A stretch of 64,000 nucleotides of DNA from Anaerolineales bacterium (GCA_030834895.1 JAUQXA010000054.1:1-64000); one strand, 5' to 3'. Positions 48,792 through 58,493 are shown, numbered from the stretch's first letter. Translations and numbers: made by a program. The notes: a model not told the origin generated them from the sequence alone.

Positions 48792-49136
48792 ATGACAGCT
48801 GAACCCATTCATGTGACAGATGAGTCCTTTGAAAAAGATGTCCTGCAATCCAGTCTGCCAGTGATCGTGGATTTTTGGGCCCCATGGTGCGGGCCATGCA
48901 AGATGGTCGCCCCCATCCTCGATAAGATTGCCGCCGAGATGGACGGTAAATTGGTGGTGGCGAAAATCAACACCGATGAACATGCCGAGTGGATGCAGAA
49001 ATTTGGAATTCAAGGAATCCCCACCATGCTTTTCATTTCGGGCGGCAAAGTGGTCCATCGCCAGGTTGGCGCCCTGCCAGAGAGAATGTTGCGTGATACG
49101 GTGACACAATTCATGGACGTGATCGGGCAGAATTAA
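48792..49136 (+). CDS. trxA: Thioredoxin
   Basis: 114 residues. The active site is FWAPWCGPCKMVAPIL (WCGPC), and KINTDEHAEWMQKFGIQGIPTM contains the conserved cis-Pro loop. Thioredoxin reduces protein disulphides in the cytoplasm. AGGAAG lies about 11 bases before the start. The gene is divergent from ftsY. Confidence 0.94.
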   Translation: MTAEPIHVTDESFEKDVLQSSLPVIVDFWAPWCGPCKMVAPILDKIAAEMDGKLVVAKINTDEHAEWMQKFGIQGIPTMLFISGGKVVHRQVGALPERMLRDTVTQFMDVIGQN

Positions 49137-49162
49137 TCCTCTCAAATCAAAGGAGTTGGGCT

Positions 49163-49858
49163 ATGAAAAAGTTGTTCTTTTTGTTCACGGCGCTTTGCTT
49201 CACTCTAAGTGCGTGTATTCCCGCCATACTTCAACCCCAGCCGACAAGCCCCGCTCCCAGCGTTCCAGAGACAGACATACAGGCAACTGTGGCGGCACAA
49301 GTGGCACAGACCGTTCAGTCCCTGCCGAGCCCCACGTTAATTCCAACAAATTCTCCCGTGGTAATCACAGCCACCAGCGCCCCAACTCAAACACAGCCAC
49401 CGCCAACGTCAACCGTGACGCCAAACCCAACCCAGCCCACGTTGACATTGACCGTTACACGTAGTACAGGGACCGGGGCCATAACAGTCACAGTGGGAAC
49501 AGCAGGTACTTTGCCTTCCACCGCAACGCTAAATCCGGGAATCACTGTCACGCCCACTGGAACGTCTCATTATCAGTACTATGGTACAATGCCGCCCAAC
49601 CTGCCTTCGGGGAGCATTGCTTTGTACAACAAGTCCAAGGCGGATGCTTATATTTCGCTGCAATGCACCACTGTTGATGGCTATGTAACAGTCATTGAAT
49701 ATCCTGTGGGCGGCAGCGCTGTTGGCGCCAAAGTCCCGGCCGGTGATTACATATATGTGGCATGGGTCGGCGGCAAGAAGTTTACCGGCAGTTTCAGACT
49801 GGGTAAACTTCAAGACCGAAGGATATACATGTACAAGGATCGAGTCGAAATAAAATAA
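49163..49858 (+). CDS. Lipoprotein with Thr/Pro stalk and C-terminal beta domain
   Basis: 231 residues. A lipoprotein signal (LCFTLSAC) is followed by a Thr/Pro/Gln-rich stalk (about 25-135) and a beta-rich end domain (about 140-231; IALYNKSKADAYISLQCTT and KVPAGDYIYVAWVGGKKF). The next gene has a related design. The stalk probably extends the domain from the membrane and could be O-glycosylated. Function unknown. Confidence 0.78.
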   Translation: MKKLFFLFTALCFTLSACIPAILQPQPTSPAPSVPETDIQATVAAQVAQTVQSLPSPTLIPTNSPVVITATSAPTQTQPPPTSTVTPNPTQPTLTLTVTRSTGTGAITVTVGTAGTLPSTATLNPGITVTPTGTSHYQYYGTMPPNLPSGSIALYNKSKADAYISLQCTTVDGYVTVIEYPVGGSAVGAKVPAGDYIYVAWVGGKKFTGSFRLGKLQDRRIYMYKDRVEIK

Positions 49859-49977
49859 TTCCCCGGATGTTCCGCAGATTTGAGATTCAGACCAGCCTTG
49901 ACCAGAGGTCACCCTGTGGAACAATGTCTGATGCAAGATCGTCATGACATAAAACAAAGTAAATAAATGGAGAAAAA

Positions 49978-50592
49978 ATGCTTAAAAAATTATTACCCGT
50001 CCTCCTTGCGTTCAGTTTCCTGCTGACAGCATGTGGCGCAGAGCCTGCGCCACCCACCATGTCGCCGGCGGATATACAAAATACCGCCGTGGCGGCCGCC
50101 TTTACCATGGTTTATTTGACCCAGGCGGCAATCCCAACGGCCACGCCGCTCCCGCCGACAGAAACACCCAGCCCCACTCCCCTGCCGACCTTCACACCGC
50201 CTCCTGTGATCCCCACCTTGGATCAAAATTTGATTCTGCCGACAGCAACAACAGTTTCTTCCGACCCGAACAATTGCAATAGAGCATTAAATTTTGCGGA
50301 AGCCGGTCCCACTAAAAATGTGCGCGTTGAAAACACCACCAAAAGCCAGGTCAACCTGTCATTGACTCTTTGGACTCCGAATCCGTTTGGCCAGTGTGGA
50401 TCCGTATCGTATGTCATTAGCAAAAACGAAAAACGAAAAATTGCAATTCCATCGGGTTCGTGGTATGCGTATTCATGGGTATTGGATCCTCCCAGCACAG
50501 GCGAAATCTCGTTCTATATTGGGCCAAGCAAATCCCAGGACCTTCTGCGGCTTATTATCAAACCTGACGCACTCGGCTGGGTCGGACCATAA
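49978..50592 (+). CDS. Lipoprotein with Pro/Thr stalk and C-terminal beta domain
   Basis: 204 residues. The signal ends in FLLTAC; a Pro/Thr-rich stalk covers about 50-85, and a beta-rich domain (about 95-204; VRVENTTKSQVNLSLTLW, IPSGSWYAYSWVLDPP) resembles the end of the previous protein in general pattern, with a conserved Tyr/Trp-rich strand (YAYSWV versus YIYVAWV). The two are probably diverged duplicates. It is followed by a strong bidirectional terminator. Confidence 0.78.
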   Translation: MLKKLLPVLLAFSFLLTACGAEPAPPTMSPADIQNTAVAAAFTMVYLTQAAIPTATPLPPTETPSPTPLPTFTPPPVIPTLDQNLILPTATTVSSDPNNCNRALNFAEAGPTKNVRVENTTKSQVNLSLTLWTPNPFGQCGSVSYVISKNEKRKIAIPSGSWYAYSWVLDPPSTGEISFYIGPSKSQDLLRLIIKPDALGWVGP

Positions 50593-50610
50593 AGCCGGAC
50601 CCTCTCAGAA

Positions 50611-50651
50611 AAAGCGGAAGCCTTCTCTTGCGGCTTCCGCTTTTGTTTTTT
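50611..50651. terminator. Bidirectional terminator between the lipoprotein gene and murA
   Basis: AAGCGGAAGCC pairs with GGCTTCCGCTT around a 9-base loop, followed by TTTTGTTTTTT. Confidence 0.88.
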
Positions 50652-51930
50652 ATTCCGTCCCACGTTCTATTTTTGCGCCAAGGTTGCGAAGTTTTTCATC
50701 CACCTTTTCGTAGCCTCTTTCAATCTGGCTGATATTTCGAATCGTGGAAGTTCCGTCCGCGGCAAGGGCTGCCAATAACAACGCCATACCGGCCCGGATA
50801 TCAGGGCTTTCCAATTTTTCACTATATAACCGCGTGGGACCCTGTATCAACACGCGATATGGATCGCATAAAATGATCCGGGCGCCCATGCTTACCAGTT
50901 TGTCCGTGAAATACATGCGGCCCGAAAACATCCAATCATGAAAAAGCACGGAGCCAATTGCCTGTGTTGCGATGGTAATGGCAATGCTCGTCAAGTCAGT
51001 GGGAAAGGCCGGCCAGACATTCGTCTTGATTTCAGGAATCGCTCCATCCAGGTCGGAGGCAATGACAAGGGGCTGGTCGGATGGAACAAGCAGGTCGTTA
51101 CCATCCACATTCCAATGGACTCCCAAACGGCGAAAGATCAACCCGATCATTTCGAGATGTTGGACGCCCGCATTGCGGATGCGAATCTCGCCATGTGTTA
51201 CCACTGCCGCGCCAATGTAACTTACCACTTCCAGCAGGTCGGATCCAATGGTGAATTCGCCGCCGCCCAATCTGGACACGCCGGTAATATGCAAGGTGTT
51301 CGAACCAATGCCACTTATCCGCGCACCGAGGATGTTCAAAAATTGACACAATTCCTGCACATGCGGTTCGGATGCCGCATTACGGATCTGTGTCTCGCCT
51401 TTGGCGAATACCGCCGCCATGACGGCATTTTCGGTAGCCGTGACGCTGGCCTCATCCAGGAGGATGTCTGCTCCATGAAGCCCGTCCGCTTCAAACTCAA
51501 ACACGCGATCATAGTGGACCTTTGTGCCCAATGCGCGCAAAGCCAGGATATGGGTATCCAAACGGCGGCGCCCAATCACGTCACCACCGGGAGGCGGCAG
51601 ACGCAAGTTTCCTGCACGCGCCACCACTGGTCCCGCAATGAGAATGGAGGCGCGGATACGGCGGCAGAGGTCAGGGTCGAGATGGGAAGAGACCAATTCA
51701 CGGGTTGTCACCCGCCAGGTGGTTGCATCCAATTCCTCCACTACCGCGCCCAGACTTTCGATCAATTTTCGCATGGCTTGCACATCTCGAATCTGCGGCA
51801 CGTTTCGCAGGGTTACGGGTTCTTCTGTCAGCAGGCAGGCCGCAAGCAGGGGTAGCGCGGCGTTCTTATTTCCTGAAGGAGTCACTTCACCACGCAGCGG
51901 ATGTCCGCCTTCAATCACAAATTCTTCCAT
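50650..51930 (-). CDS. murA: UDP-N-acetylglucosamine 1-carboxyvinyltransferase (MurA)
   Basis: 426 residues starting at ATG 51928-51930, six bases after GGAG. It catalyses the first committed step of peptidoglycan synthesis, transfer of enolpyruvate to UDP-GlcNAc. Family motifs are PSGNKNAALPLLAA (catalytic Lys-22), the active loop PPPGGDVIGRRRLDTH (about 112-127), EPHVQELCQFL and FPTDLTSIAI. At the position of the catalytic Cys of E. coli MurA (Cys-115) this protein has Asp (Asp-117), the exchange known to give fosfomycin resistance in mycobacteria and some other bacteria. The presence of murA indicates a peptidoglycan pathway. Confidence 0.95.
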   Translation of the reverse strand: MEEFVIEGGHPLRGEVTPSGNKNAALPLLAACLLTEEPVTLRNVPQIRDVQAMRKLIESLGAVVEELDATTWRVTTRELVSSHLDPDLCRRIRASILIAGPVVARAGNLRLPPPGGDVIGRRRLDTHILALRALGTKVHYDRVFEFEADGLHGADILLDEASVTATENAVMAAVFAKGETQIRNAASEPHVQELCQFLNILGARISGIGSNTLHITGVSRLGGGEFTIGSDLLEVVSYIGAAVVTHGEIRIRNAGVQHLEMIGLIFRRLGVHWNVDGNDLLVPSDQPLVIASDLDGAIPEIKTNVWPAFPTDLTSIAITIATQAIGSVLFHDWMFSGRMYFTDKLVSMGARIILCDPYRVLIQGPTRLYSEKLESPDIRAGMALLLAALAADGTSTIRNISQIERGYEKVDEKLRNLGAKIERGTE

Positions 51931-52049
51931 CAAAATCTCCTAATATAAAAGTCTTCAAAATTGTAAGGTAGTTTGCGGAATCCGCCAAGAACATTACAAT
52001 TGGCTTACGCAACAAACGGCTTATTTCCCCCATCATAATTGGAATTATA

Positions 52050-52874
52050 ATGAATTCAATGTCAATAACATTGATAATACCCTTCATGCTTGGATGGCTT
52101 GCAGGCTGGCTTGTAAATTACCTGGCCGATGTGTTGCCGGTCACCCGGCGTTTAAGCCAGCCCAGATGCCCATTGTGTGGCGTACCTTTTACAGTACAAG
52201 ACTATCTTTTCTTCCGCCCCTGCGCAAATAACCATCCACGCAGAATACGGTTGTGGGTTGTTCAAGTCATCATCACTGCATTGAGCATTTACTCATGGGT
52301 CTCCCCCCCGTCGAAGATCGGTTATTTTCTCGGATTGATCCTGCTCATATACTTTGGGGTTATCTTCGTGATCGATCTGGAACATCGCCTGATCCTGCAT
52401 CCAACGAGTATTTTCGGTGCAGCTCTTGGGCTGGTGGTGGGGATCATTGCCCACGGCGGCAACAGTCCCTCCTTTTGGGGCAGGATTAGCCCCACCCTGT
52501 TGGGCGGATTGGGTGGTTTGCTGATTATGTTGGCCTTTTATTTTCTCGGTGTGCTTTTTGCTCGCTTCCGCGCCAAACGCATGCGCACCCTGGGACAGGA
52601 ACCGGACGACGAAGAAGCCCTCGGTTCGGGAGATGTCATCCTGGTGGCGGTACTTGGTTTGATTGTCGGCTGGCCCTTGATATGGCTTTGCCTTCTCTAC
52701 GGTATTCTATTGGGCGGACTGGTCAGCCTGTTTATTTTCCTCTGGCTGATCGTGAGCGGCAGGTACAAAACAAGCGCATTGATGACCTTTATCCCCTATG
52801 GACCCTATTTTATTTTCACGGCCGGTTTGATCGTTTATTTTCCAAGACTTCTCGCGATGATTGTGCCTGATTAG
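52050..52874 (+). CDS. Prepilin peptidase (A24 family)
   Basis: 274 residues, about eight membrane helices. The two catalytic Asp are in VIDLEHRLI (about residue 111) and in the GXGD motif LGSGDVILVAVLG (about residue 193). The N-terminal cytoplasmic loop has a CPLC pair and one further Cys. Such enzymes cleave and methylate prepilins. As the following genes encode TadE/TadG-like pseudopilins it most likely serves them, as TadV does in Tad systems. Confidence 0.92.
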   Translation: MNSMSITLIIPFMLGWLAGWLVNYLADVLPVTRRLSQPRCPLCGVPFTVQDYLFFRPCANNHPRRIRLWVVQVIITALSIYSWVSPPSKIGYFLGLILLIYFGVIFVIDLEHRLILHPTSIFGAALGLVVGIIAHGGNSPSFWGRISPTLLGGLGGLLIMLAFYFLGVLFARFRAKRMRTLGQEPDDEEALGSGDVILVAVLGLIVGWPLIWLCLLYGILLGGLVSLFIFLWLIVSGRYKTSALMTFIPYGPYFIFTAGLIVYFPRLLAMIVPD

Positions 52875-52888
52875 CAGGCTGTGCTAAA

Positions 52889-54046
52889 ATGCGTTTCACT
52901 TCAGTCCGAATGAAACAACCTTTCCTCTGCAGACCCAGGTCATTTCACGCAAAGCGTGCACAGGCAATAGTGGAGTTTATGCTCATATTGCCCATTTTGC
53001 TCATGCTGGTATACGGCATTATCGAAGTGGGACGTCTGATCTTCATCTTTGCCTCGGTTGCGAATGCATCACGTCAGGCGGCGCGCTATGGCTCGGCTTC
53101 CGGTGAAATTAACGATACCGCCTTCTACCAGGATTGTGATGGGATTCGAGCGGTTGCCAACCAATCCGCCTTCATCATCACCTTCGACAAAATCAACATC
53201 ACCTATGACCGTGGAATCAACCCCGATGGGACTTCGATTCCAATCCAGGGCGTCGACCCCGACCCTCAGGTGGATTCATGTCCAATCGAAGTGCCAGTCC
53301 GCAATGGGGATCGAATTATCGTACTGGTTTCCGCCAGCTATGAGCCGATTATTACGCTACTGCCGATCGATCCGATTGAAATTGTATCCGCCAGTGCCCG
53401 CTCCTTCCTGATCTCCGTACCGATCGTTGGGAATGCGCTCCCAACGGGATTTGCCCCGGAAACCAGCACCCCTTCCCTCGCGCCAACCGTGGTCACAGCC
53501 ACCCTCTCGCCCACCACCATACCGACCTCCACAGCCACCTTCATTCCGACCTCTGGCAACATTCCCAAAGTGACGCCAGTAACCACACAGCCGCCTCGCT
53601 CCACGTCCACAGCGACCAATACACCTCTGCCAACATATACGTCAACTGTTACAGCTACCATGATCAATTGCACGGGTTCGACTGCTGTAACACACGGTCC
53701 GCTCGTGGTCAGGAATAACATCATGGAAATGAGCATTAACAACCAGACCGGTCACACGCTGATGACTGATCGGGTATATGTGGAATGGAATCACGACAAA
53801 GGGCATAATGGAACAGACAGTGGATTAATCTTGAGCGGAGTGTCCCTCGACACGGATGCCTGGGATGGGAACCTGCAGGTCCCGTCCGCCTTCATTCTTT
53901 CCTATTCGCCGAACATTCCGCAGGGTGTATCTGTCATCCGATTTAGATTCCACCAGTCCTATGACAGAAGAGACGGAACCGAGAGGATTATCATTACAAT
54001 CGCAAACCCCGGATGCGTCAACCATCCGGTGGACTCGAGCCACTAA
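52889..54046 (+). CDS. TadE-like pseudopilin with Thr/Pro linker and C-terminal domain
   Basis: 385 residues. The N-terminal QAIVEFMLILPILLMLVYGI segment (about 27-46) is the TadE/prepilin-type hydrophobic helix with Glu at +5. Residues about 60-185 are the TadE domain (ASRQAARYGSA early, ending in PIDPIEIVSASARSFL). A Thr/Pro-rich linker (about 190-255) leads to a C-terminal domain (about 260-385; MSINNQTGHTLMTDRVYVEW), possibly beta-rich. It could be a minor pilin with an exposed stalk. It begins 15 bases after the peptidase gene. Confidence 0.85.
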   Translation: MRFTSVRMKQPFLCRPRSFHAKRAQAIVEFMLILPILLMLVYGIIEVGRLIFIFASVANASRQAARYGSASGEINDTAFYQDCDGIRAVANQSAFIITFDKINITYDRGINPDGTSIPIQGVDPDPQVDSCPIEVPVRNGDRIIVLVSASYEPIITLLPIDPIEIVSASARSFLISVPIVGNALPTGFAPETSTPSLAPTVVTATLSPTTIPTSTATFIPTSGNIPKVTPVTTQPPRSTSTATNTPLPTYTSTVTATMINCTGSTAVTHGPLVVRNNIMEMSINNQTGHTLMTDRVYVEWNHDKGHNGTDSGLILSGVSLDTDAWDGNLQVPSAFILSYSPNIPQGVSVIRFRFHQSYDRRDGTERIIITIANPGCVNHPVDSSH

Positions 54047-54117
54047 CCCACTCCTACCCGTTCCTGCCCACAAGGACGGTGTTGAACAGCACCAGATTTA
54101 TAAGGATCAATATTTGG

Positions 54118-54579
54118 ATGACCGTAAAAATCGTAAAACGCGGACAAAGCCTGGTGGAGTTTGCAATCACGCTTCCCATCCTCGTCCTACTACTGCTTGG
54201 CACCCTGGAATTTGGCATGGCAATCTTCTCCTATTCCATGCTGAGGGATGCGGCACAAGAGGGCGCGTTTTATGGCTCCTTTAATCCCACCAACGTGGCA
54301 GAGATAGAGAACCGCGCCCGTAATATTTCGCCGCGCGCAGAAGACGAAATATTCTCTTCACCAGTGCAATTAAGAGACACAGATGCAATCAAAGTGAGTG
54401 TTCGAACGCTGGGCGCTGCCTGTCAGGGCGCCACAAAAAATGTTGCCAATAGCATTCAGGTCAGCGTGACCTATAGATATCCATTCCTTATGCCTTTTAT
54501 CGGAGTGGTGGTCGGTTCGGATACAATTCCTTTAACTGGCACCGCCTCAAACGTGATTCTCCAACCTCCATGCCCATGA
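54118..54579 (+). CDS. TadE-like pseudopilin
   Basis: 153 residues starting at ATG 54118 (AAGGA upstream). The motif GQSLVEFAITLPILVLLLLG with Glu at +5 marks the prepilin-type helix; a short TadE domain follows (MLRDAAQEGAFYGSFNPT). No stalk. It overlaps the next gene by 10 bases. Confidence 0.85.
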   Translation: MTVKIVKRGQSLVEFAITLPILVLLLLGTLEFGMAIFSYSMLRDAAQEGAFYGSFNPTNVAEIENRARNISPRAEDEIFSSPVQLRDTDAIKVSVRTLGAACQGATKNVANSIQVSVTYRYPFLMPFIGVVVGSDTIPLTGTASNVILQPPCP

Positions 54580-55859
54580 TATATTCAGCCTCCAAACAAC
54601 CCATTTACAAAAAAGGCGAACGCGGACAGGCCATCATCCTGATCGTTTTTTCGATCATCGGTTTGATCGGAATGACGGCGCTGGCAATCGACGGCGGGAA
54701 TGCGTTGATCGACCGCCGCAGGACGGAAACCGCCGCCTCCGCCGCCGCGCTGACCGCCGCCCTGGAGCGCATCAATGGCGGTGACTGGCGCAGCGCGGCC
54801 CTTGCCACTGCCAACGCGAACGGATACAACAATGATGGCGTCACAAATATCATTGAAATGAACACCCCTCCACTTAGTGGTCCATACAAAGGAAACTCCG
54901 AATACATCGAAGTCATCATCACCTCGCACCTGAACACATACTTTGGACCGGTGATCGGGGTCCCGCGAGTCACCAACGTAGCCCGTGCTGTGACACGGAC
55001 AAAACCCGCGGAGTACGGGGAAATGTTTGGCGGCTATGCGTTGGTAAGCCTGGCACCCCAGAGCGGGTGCGAGGAGGAACAGAGAAAATCCTTTTGGATT
55101 CATAGCGAAGCCACCATCAGCCTGACTGGGGGCGGGATTTTCGTCAACTCGAACAATCCGGACTGCGCCTTCATGCAGTTTGGTAGCGGCAGTGTCCGCA
55201 TTCAGGATACCAGTCCGATCACAGTGGTCGGCGGCGAGGATATACAGAAGCCAAAATTGATCACCCCCTATCCCATTCAAACCGGGGCTGTCCCAATCCC
55301 CTTCCCCCCTGCAATTGAAATGCCCAAGGTGGGCTGCGGCTCCAAAACCGCGGCTGTGGATGAATTTACCGGCACCACCATGAGCCCTGGGAAATGGGAC
55401 TCCACCGAGGAATATCCATTCCCACCCGAAGGGGTTACCACCCTGGAACATGGGACGTACTGCATTACCGGTGATGTTATCTTTGGCGGAGGGACCAAAC
55501 TGGAAGGTAAGGGCGTGCTTCTGATTATCGAAAACGGAAATTTACTGGTCAGCGGCGGCGCAGAGGTCTCATTGACCGCTCCTCACAATGGAAGGGAAAA
55601 AGGGCTGTTAATCTATATGCCCATTACCAATCGTAAGCGAATTGCGTTGAACGGCGGGCCCGACTCCCGGTTCCGTGGCACCATCTTCGCGCCCGGCGGG
55701 GATATACGCATTAATGGCATGGACTCCAAATACGGTTTTCACAGCCAGATCATCGGCTACTATATCGAGGTGGACGGTCAGGACGATATCCCGATCTTTT
55801 ACAACGACAATGAGAACTTCGACACGTACAATATGCCCGAAGTGTTCCTGAGCGAGTAG
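54570..55859 (+). CDS. TadG-like pseudopilin with C-terminal polymer-like domain
   Basis: 429 residues. The N-terminus has the TadG/Flp-type segment GERGQAIILIVFSIIGLIGM and ALAIDGGNALIDRRRTETAA. The rest is an outside domain with several Gly-rich short strands (GGGTKLEGKGVLLIIENGNL; RFRGTIFAPGGDIRINGMDS), reminiscent of a beta-helix or bactofilin-like polymer domain. There is no VWA motif. The start overlaps the end of the previous gene. Confidence 0.78.
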   Translation: MPMIYSASKQPIYKKGERGQAIILIVFSIIGLIGMTALAIDGGNALIDRRRTETAASAAALTAALERINGGDWRSAALATANANGYNNDGVTNIIEMNTPPLSGPYKGNSEYIEVIITSHLNTYFGPVIGVPRVTNVARAVTRTKPAEYGEMFGGYALVSLAPQSGCEEEQRKSFWIHSEATISLTGGGIFVNSNNPDCAFMQFGSGSVRIQDTSPITVVGGEDIQKPKLITPYPIQTGAVPIPFPPAIEMPKVGCGSKTAAVDEFTGTTMSPGKWDSTEEYPFPPEGVTTLEHGTYCITGDVIFGGGTKLEGKGVLLIIENGNLLVSGGAEVSLTAPHNGREKGLLIYMPITNRKRIALNGGPDSRFRGTIFAPGGDIRINGMDSKYGFHSQIIGYYIEVDGQDDIPIFYNDNENFDTYNMPEVFLSE

Positions 55860-56041
55860 CCCCCCAAAAGGTTGCGTATTCCCCTGGAAGGCTTTCGGAA
55901 TCGCGCGGCACTTTCTTACAAATCTGTTAGTGTTGCAGGTTGCTTACACAGTACCATTTGCCTTTCCAATGGTATATAATTGTCTATATCAAACAGACTG
56001 GCAATTTCCACGCTTCAATCCCCTCTTTTTCATTACAGCCC

Positions 56042-56086
56042 AGTGACCGTCCACCTGCCGGTACTTATGTCGGGTTACTTTTTTTA
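56042..56086 (+). terminator. Possible terminator or attenuator in the pilin cluster
   Basis: AGTGACCG and CGGGTTACT can pair (one bulge), enclosing a smaller hairpin, and are followed by seven T. It lies 38 bases before the next pseudopilin gene, after a TATAAT at 55974-55979, so it may attenuate the second half of the cluster or end the first half. Confidence 0.5.
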
Positions 56087-56123
56087 TTGGCGATGCATAG
56101 AATTATGGATTATTGAGGATTAA

Positions 56124-56765
56124 ATGCAAAAGGCAGTACAAAGGTTTCTTTTCCGCTTTACAAAAAATCAACCTCGGCGCAAATCGAAGGCGCAGAGTTT
56201 GGTTGAAGTGGCCATTGCCTTCCCCATCCTCATCATGCTGTTTGGCGGGGTGGTGGAGTTTGGCTTTATCGTGAATTACTACCTTTCCCTGCTCGATGCC
56301 ACCCGTGACTCCGCGCGTTATTGGAGCCAGGACGACCCCTTCCTGGCGGATGGCGTCACCGACGACAATGATTTTTACTACCAGACGGCATATGACGTGC
56401 AAAAATATTTGGACCCCAGCATCCTCAATCCCAGCTATAAGGGACGTAAGATCCTACTTGACCCGGCGAAGGATGATGTGATCGTTTCCGTATATGGCAC
56501 GAAGAAGGGCGGCAATACAGTCCTTTGGCGCAATGCCGGGCCGTATCATTTATTTTCCAACGGCAAATATGCATCCATTTTCACGGTAGAGAGCATCGAG
56601 AACAGCCGCGTGACCAGCGCGCCCAACGCGGGTATTCTAGTAGTTGAAGTCCATTACAATTATCATCACGTCTTGAATCTGCCATGGATGACAGCTTTCA
56701 TTCCAAACCCCCTGCATTTACAGGCCTATTCCATTATGCCCATCCGTTCAGGAGAGCCTAAATGA
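56124..56765 (+). CDS. TadE-like pseudopilin
   Basis: 213 residues with AQSLVEVAIAFPILIMLFGG as prepilin-type helix (Glu at +5), followed by EFGFIVNYYLSLLDATRDSARYW and a TadE domain extending to about 210. It shares ATGA overlap with the VWA gene that follows, so both are translated together. Confidence 0.85.
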   Translation: MQKAVQRFLFRFTKNQPRRKSKAQSLVEVAIAFPILIMLFGGVVEFGFIVNYYLSLLDATRDSARYWSQDDPFLADGVTDDNDFYYQTAYDVQKYLDPSILNPSYKGRKILLDPAKDDVIVSVYGTKKGGNTVLWRNAGPYHLFSNGKYASIFTVESIENSRVTSAPNAGILVVEVHYNYHHVLNLPWMTAFIPNPLHLQAYSIMPIRSGEPK

Positions 56766-58402
56766 AGACCGTGCTCAAAAAAATTCGCAAGAACTCGGAA
56801 CGCGGACAAGCCATTATCCTGATTGCCGTTGCGCTGGTGGGGATCGTGGCAATCGTCGGCTTGATGATCGATGGCGGCATCCTGTTGATCGAATATGCGC
56901 GCTTGAAACGCGGCATCGACGCCGCTTCGATTGCCGCCGCTTCCCAATTCCGCAAAGGATTTGTCGGTGCCGACCTGGAAAAGGCCGGTGAGGAGTTCCT
57001 CAAACTCAACCAATCTGACGCGGACGTTACAATTTATACTTGCGACTACCCGAATACAAACTGGGATGAATTATTGTGCCCGGAAAACACGAACGGGGTG
57101 GCCCGCAAGCTGGTTAAGGTTGTGGCCAGGGAATATGTAAGATTTGGCTTTATGAGAGTTGTTGGCATGAACGGGACGTGGATTACAGCCACGTCCGTTG
57201 GCGAAGCCGCGGCCCTCGACATGGTGCTGGTCATAGATACATCCACCTCCATGGCGTATGAAACTACCGGGGGAGATGACATGGATTCAGCCAACCCCGC
57301 AACCGGCAGTCCCGGTGACAACCCAGAAGAATGTAACGCCCAGATGAACGACCCTGCCCGCAGATGCGAGCCATTGGGACAAGTAATCGATGCGGCGGTC
57401 GCCTTTGTTGAAGAATTGTTCTTTCCCTATGACCGCGTAGGGCTGGTCGCATCCACCGGGCAGGATTTGGGCAACGCAGCCCGTGAACCGGTTACGATGC
57501 TCACCTTCAGTGACGATGAGAATGAAGTTAAGACAGCCCTCCGGGACTTAAAAGTCTACCAACCGAAACGTTGCACATCATGGCCTTATGTATATGACCC
57601 CAATGATCCATATCCCTGTCTTAATTTTGCCGGTGATGATAACAGTAATGGTGTTGTAGATATTCCTGCAGAGATTTACTATAGACAACAGGTTTGTATT
57701 CCCTATCTATTTGATTTGGATCCAGTAACCTGTGGGCCCAGTAATATCGGCGGTGGGCTTTATGAAGCCGGCTACCAATATGCCGATGCACGTCAGGATT
57801 CCTTCTGGGTTGTGATTGCGCTCTTCGGCGGTCCTGCCAACGCATCCAACCCAACCGGTCAACCAGACGGGTTATGCCCACCAAGTACCTGGGGGCTTCC
57901 CGGTGGAGCCGGTTACTGCCGTGACGAAGATGACATGTCCAGTATCGGATGGACGCCGCCTGGTACTTGGAGTCCCACTGCTGCTACCGCTGCCCAAAAC
58001 TTCGACTGGTCCGGTTACGATCCAAATAATGCCACCCGTCATCACTTTACGATAGACACATCCACCGACCCTGATTCTTATGTTTTCCCGGCCGATTATG
58101 ATGCCGATGATTATGCGCGCGATGGTGCGGATTATGTTACCGCTCCCTCACCCAAGGGACAGGGTGCAACCCTGTTTTCCATTTGCATGGGAAAGTACTG
58201 CAAGGCCTACCCGAATCGCAACGATCCTGCGTCGGGAGAACTTCTTGGGCGCTACATGGCTTACCATGCGGGCGACGATCCGACGGCGATTCCCCCTGTT
58301 ACTGCCAATCATGGCTTATACTTCTTCGCACAAGATGCCAGCGTGGTGGATGATGTTTTTGGAGAAATCGCCAAAAACATCCTTACCAGGCTTTCCAAAT
58401 AA
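56762..58402 (+). CDS. TadG-like protein with von Willebrand factor A domain
   Basis: 546 residues. The N-terminal TadG/Flp segment is GQAIILIAVALVGIVAIVGL with DGGILLIEYARLKRGIDAAS. From about residue 155 to the end is a VWA domain: MIDAS start MVLVIDTSTSMAYE (DXSXS, about 155-168), then IDAAVAFVEELF and the later GGGLYEAGYQYA. A segment GDDNSNGVVDIPAE fits an EF-hand-like calcium loop. VWA domains bind proteins through metal; here it probably mediates adhesion. Insertions make it larger than a plain VWA. Confidence 0.85.
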   Translation: MKTVLKKIRKNSERGQAIILIAVALVGIVAIVGLMIDGGILLIEYARLKRGIDAASIAAASQFRKGFVGADLEKAGEEFLKLNQSDADVTIYTCDYPNTNWDELLCPENTNGVARKLVKVVAREYVRFGFMRVVGMNGTWITATSVGEAAALDMVLVIDTSTSMAYETTGGDDMDSANPATGSPGDNPEECNAQMNDPARRCEPLGQVIDAAVAFVEELFFPYDRVGLVASTGQDLGNAAREPVTMLTFSDDENEVKTALRDLKVYQPKRCTSWPYVYDPNDPYPCLNFAGDDNSNGVVDIPAEIYYRQQVCIPYLFDLDPVTCGPSNIGGGLYEAGYQYADARQDSFWVVIALFGGPANASNPTGQPDGLCPPSTWGLPGGAGYCRDEDDMSSIGWTPPGTWSPTAATAAQNFDWSGYDPNNATRHHFTIDTSTDPDSYVFPADYDADDYARDGADYVTAPSPKGQGATLFSICMGKYCKAYPNRNDPASGELLGRYMAYHAGDDPTAIPPVTANHGLYFFAQDASVVDDVFGEIAKNILTRLSK

Positions 58403-58493
58403 GCTTTCGCTCCCTGGCGGTTGTTCCCGATGCCGTCTTCAGGAGTGAGAACACCTCCAAAAGCAAGGTTTATTCTTTTCAAAGGGTATTACT

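Noticed and set aside
56020..56100. Possible c-di-GMP-I riboswitch before the third TadE-like gene (GCCGG...GGGTTAC)
   Set aside because: The conserved GCAAAGCC core is absent; only the 3' end looks similar, so a plain terminator or attenuator is more likely.
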